Assembly (NCBI GenBank): GCA_963693285.1
Contig: OY848922.1
Location: 3,026,923 to 3,090,922, forward strand
Reading direction: 5' to 3'
Source: Xestospongia muta
Taxonomy: Eukaryota; Porifera; Demospongiae; Haplosclerida; Petrosiidae
Length of the DNA stretch: 64,000 nucleotides
The notes beneath the pieces are model-generated. The model made no database searches and was not told the DNA's origin. It was given only the letters and a program-made list of their open reading frames with translations. The translations under genes and the position numbers were made by a program. Of this stretch, positions 61,313 to 64,000 are shown piece after piece; position 1 is the stretch's first letter; each line of letters begins with the position of its first letter.

Positions 61313-64000
61313 ATGGGTCACAGATACCTGATCATTGCTTTCATTTGCTTTTGGATCCAACATGGATCAGCTAGTGATGATTATTACTATGGTTCAGGAG
61401 ATTACTATTATTATGGATCAGGAGACTACTATTATTATTATGGTCCTACTAGTGCTCCCCCAACTGAGTATCCATGTATTGGACCAGATGAGTCTCATAA
61501 ATTGTGTGACCGCTATAATTATGGAGGAAGTAAGTACAAAATATGTACACCTGTACTCCTGTAAATGTCATACTAATCACATCTACTTAAATTTTCAATG
61601 ACTCATTTATTATTAGAATTACCCGCTTTCTTTAAAAATTTAATGCTACTTCATTTTTTATTTTTAAGGTGGTGTGTCATTTGTATTTGAGACACAGGAT
61701 TACTTTGATGCTCGTAGAGGAGTTTCACAAGCAGCAGATTACTGTGGCTTTCCTGCCTACCAAATACCAATCACTGAACTAACTAATACCTCAGACTGTC
61801 GTTGTCCTGCCTACAGAAATTACTCCATTCTAGTTAACATGAAACTCAGTCACAGTAATATGGCGGTGACACTTGTAGAGTTGGGAAAAAATGGTAGTAG
61901 TCCTCAATTGAGAGTCTCTATTGATAATTGTGCAAAAAAATTGATTGTCTTCCTCAATGAAGAAGGCGATAACTGTGGTTACAAATCTCAAGAGCTTGAA
62001 TTCAAACTCAACAATGCTCTACAAGCTAATGCATGGCACAAATTTGCGCTTGAATTTACAGAGGAGTCAGTCACAGTTTACATGGATTGTGGAAATATAC
62101 TGGGTACAAAAGAAATAGATCGTAAAAACTGCCGACTAAAGTGTGGTATAAAAAACAATAAAATTGTAGGACCAATGGAAGGATCTACTTGCAATTCACA
62201 AGGATCAACAGTAAGTGTAACAGATCATAATGATAATTATTGCACATCTTTATTTCTTTTAGAGTGTGACAGTCCAACAACTTGCAATAGTTTCAGATAA
62301 TGGTTTAATGAGCACTATAGCTGAAAGACACTGTAGTAATTTCACATGGGATCTCTGTAAAAAAGGTTGTCAACCTCCTACTACCAGTATACCATCTACT
62401 AATAATCCTACTACTCAACCTACAACTGGATCTACTACTCAACCTACAAATGGATCTACTACTCAACCTACAACTGGATCTACTACTCAACCTCGACTTC
62501 CGACAACCCAACCTACTCAAGCAACTCAGCCCACACGACCGGGTATCATAGACCCACAAGATGTAGGAAAAGTCACTATACCACCAGACTTTATAACAGG
62601 ATCTGGTGCTGTAAGTATGAACATGAAAGAATCGACTTCTAAATGTCTGCTTACATAGATTTATCAAGCAGGAGAATCTGGAGATAAAGGAGATAAAGGG
62701 ATTGGTTTTCCAGGACAGGTATGATATATAAAATGTTATATCGTGCAAAGTATGTTTCTTCCAATAGCAAGGAATAATGGGACCTATTGGAAAAGCTGGA
62801 CCACCAGTAGGTTATTAATTGTTGAAGTATTGACAATCATTTTACTACTTCATCTTAGGGTGATGCAGGACAGTCAGGTATTCCTGGACCCCCAGGACAT
62901 CCCGGCGACCCAGTGAGTTCAAATTTATAAAATTAACAAGTGATTTATATTAATCTAATATAGGGAGGATCAGGAGCTGATGGTATTCAAGGTCCAACAG
63001 GAGAACCAGGACCTCCGGGTGCTGTGTTGTACTCTGAGGTTAGTTTCATCTCAACATCATATCTCATTTACAAATCCATCCAACTAGCAATTGGTAGCTT
63101 TGCTAAATAGTGGTAAAGGACCAATCACCAACTTGGTACCACTACCTCTTCCAGTTGGCAATCCTGGCGATGCAGGACCACCAGGACCAGAGGGTCCAGT
63201 TGGATCACAGGTACATTTAACTATATTTTGAGGGACTGACAGGGTTATGCTGTTTTAGGGTGCTCGAGGTGACCCAGGTTGGCCGGGACTGGAAGGAGAT
63301 CAAGGGATACCTGTTAGTAATTGAATAACCTGTAGGTTTCCTTGACAAACAATTTTTTCTTGATATTATAGGGCCCAAGGGGTCCTCCAGGCATCACTGG
63401 ACAAGCAGGATCAGATGGAATGAGGGTACATGATGTATCTTCCATATACTTTGACTTTTATTGCCTTTTAGGGAGATAAAGGTGATGATGGAGTAGAAGG
63501 ACTTGAGGGTTCTCGAGGAGAAAAGGTAATAATAATGATTGATTGTAAAACTACAAATTTGATTTTCTACTCTTAGGGTCCTCCAGGTCAATTGGGACCA
63601 ACAGGACCTCAAGGAAAAGTAGGACATCCAGTAAGTATAAAAGGTTTACAAACATTAACATTTGATTATCATTATTTCTAAGGGTCGTCGAGGATCCACT
63701 GGTGTACCAGGTCAAAATGGATTAGATGGGGAGCCAGTAAGACACGGTGTCTCTGTAACATCTACACATTTAACTATACAAATATTATAGGGTGATCGAG
63801 GATTTTCAGGAGTGCAAGGTCCTCCAGGACGAGATGTGAGTAGTCATAAATAATGAACCAATAACAAACACTATATTAATCTAGGGACTTGAAGGTGCTC
63901 GAGGATCAAGAGGTCCTATAGGTCCTCCTGGACCACCTGTACGTTTGTATTAGAATATCATATCAACTGATTTAATTATGGAGATGTTTTCCAGGGTTAT
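61313..64000 (+). CDS. fibrillar collagen 3, N-terminal part (runs off right edge)
   Basis: Start MGHRYLIIAFICFWIQHGSA (signal peptide). Next comes a tyrosine-rich run with three (G)SGDYYYY units, then a TSPN domain (about 61500-62340) with cysteines: GVSFVFETQDYFDARRGVSQ, CGFPAYQIPI, YSILVNMKLSHSNMAV, WHKFALEFTEESVTVYMDCG, ending HCSNFTWDLCKKGC. A Thr/Pro linker (TTQPTTGS units) leads to a short helix (AGESGDKGDKGIGFPGQ) and a break (EQLVALLNSGKGPITNLVPL) before the main helix begins with PLPVGNPGDAGPPGPE. Exons start with Gly codons; one measures 54 bp (62859-62912). The helix and C-propeptide continue past the window. Same orientation as collagen 2. Confidence 0.88.
61376..61442. repeat. 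tyrosine-codon-rich tandem repeat in collagen 3
   Basis: A unit of about 24 bp (GATTACTATTATTATGGATC) occurs about three times and encodes D-Y-Y-Y-(Y)-G-S-G. The copies differ by one or two TAT codons, as slippage would give. Confidence 0.8.
62401..62500. repeat. 24-bp minisatellite encoding TTQPT(T/N)GS
   Basis: About four units of ACTACTCAACCTACAACTGG plus ATCT lie in the linker of collagen 3. Only one base (ACT to AAT) changes Thr to Asn, and that unit reads NGS, a possible N-glycosylation site. Confidence 0.85.

Overview
The window is animal nuclear DNA and most likely comes from a sponge, probably a demosponge resembling Amphimedon. This is inferred from very AT-rich sequence, gene spacing often under 200 bp, many introns of about 50 bp, and three fibrillar collagen genes in a row whose exons follow the 54/45-bp rule. 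All genes are eukaryotic, with introns, and no bacterial or viral segment is seen.

Positions 1-15,570 form a rearranged duplicated region. A divergent pair, GNL1 (minus) and an asteroid/ASTE1-like nuclease (plus), is present twice, about 11.2 kb apart. In the left copy GNL1 looks intact and runs off the left edge, while its asteroid partner is frameshifted and broken by a dead non-LTR retrotransposon. In the right copy asteroid is intact (628 codons) and GNL1 is cut off. A third, decayed GNL1 piece lies at about 15,070-15,400. Between the copies are a CD225/dispanin-type membrane gene with decayed relatives, and two tiny spliced candidates.

Positions 15,575-45,000 are compact housekeeping DNA: SNRNP35 (minor spliceosome), QTRT1 (queuosine), a TTC16-like TPR protein, a CIMIP2/FAM166 ciliary protein, catalase, WDR24 (GATOR2), CNOT2 (CCR4-NOT), the cyclophilin PPIL3, a large multi-pass membrane protein that I do not recognise, ERAL1 (mitoribosome GTPase) and DDAH. 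Most are divergent pairs with start codons 82-310 bp apart. A near-perfect RFX X-box lies in the CIMIP2/catalase promoter, and half-sites lie next to TTC16, which suits the ciliary genes. The main gap is 38,747-40,729, which holds a foldback hairpin and a GC-richer island.

Positions 45,440-64,000 hold three fibrillar collagen genes. Collagen 1 (minus) has a signal peptide, TSPN domain, minor helix, interruption, long triple helix and COLFI domain. Collagen 2 (plus, head-to-head with it) goes straight from signal peptide to triple helix and ends in COLFI. Collagen 3 (plus, cut off at the right edge) has a tyrosine-rich N-terminus, TSPN domain, Thr/Pro linker and helix. They would act in extracellular fibrils. 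The C-propeptide cysteines of collagens 1 and 2 differ, which hints at different trimer rules.

Exon joins were read by eye from GT/AG sites and reading phase; no alignment or search was run. Family names rest on recognised motifs.
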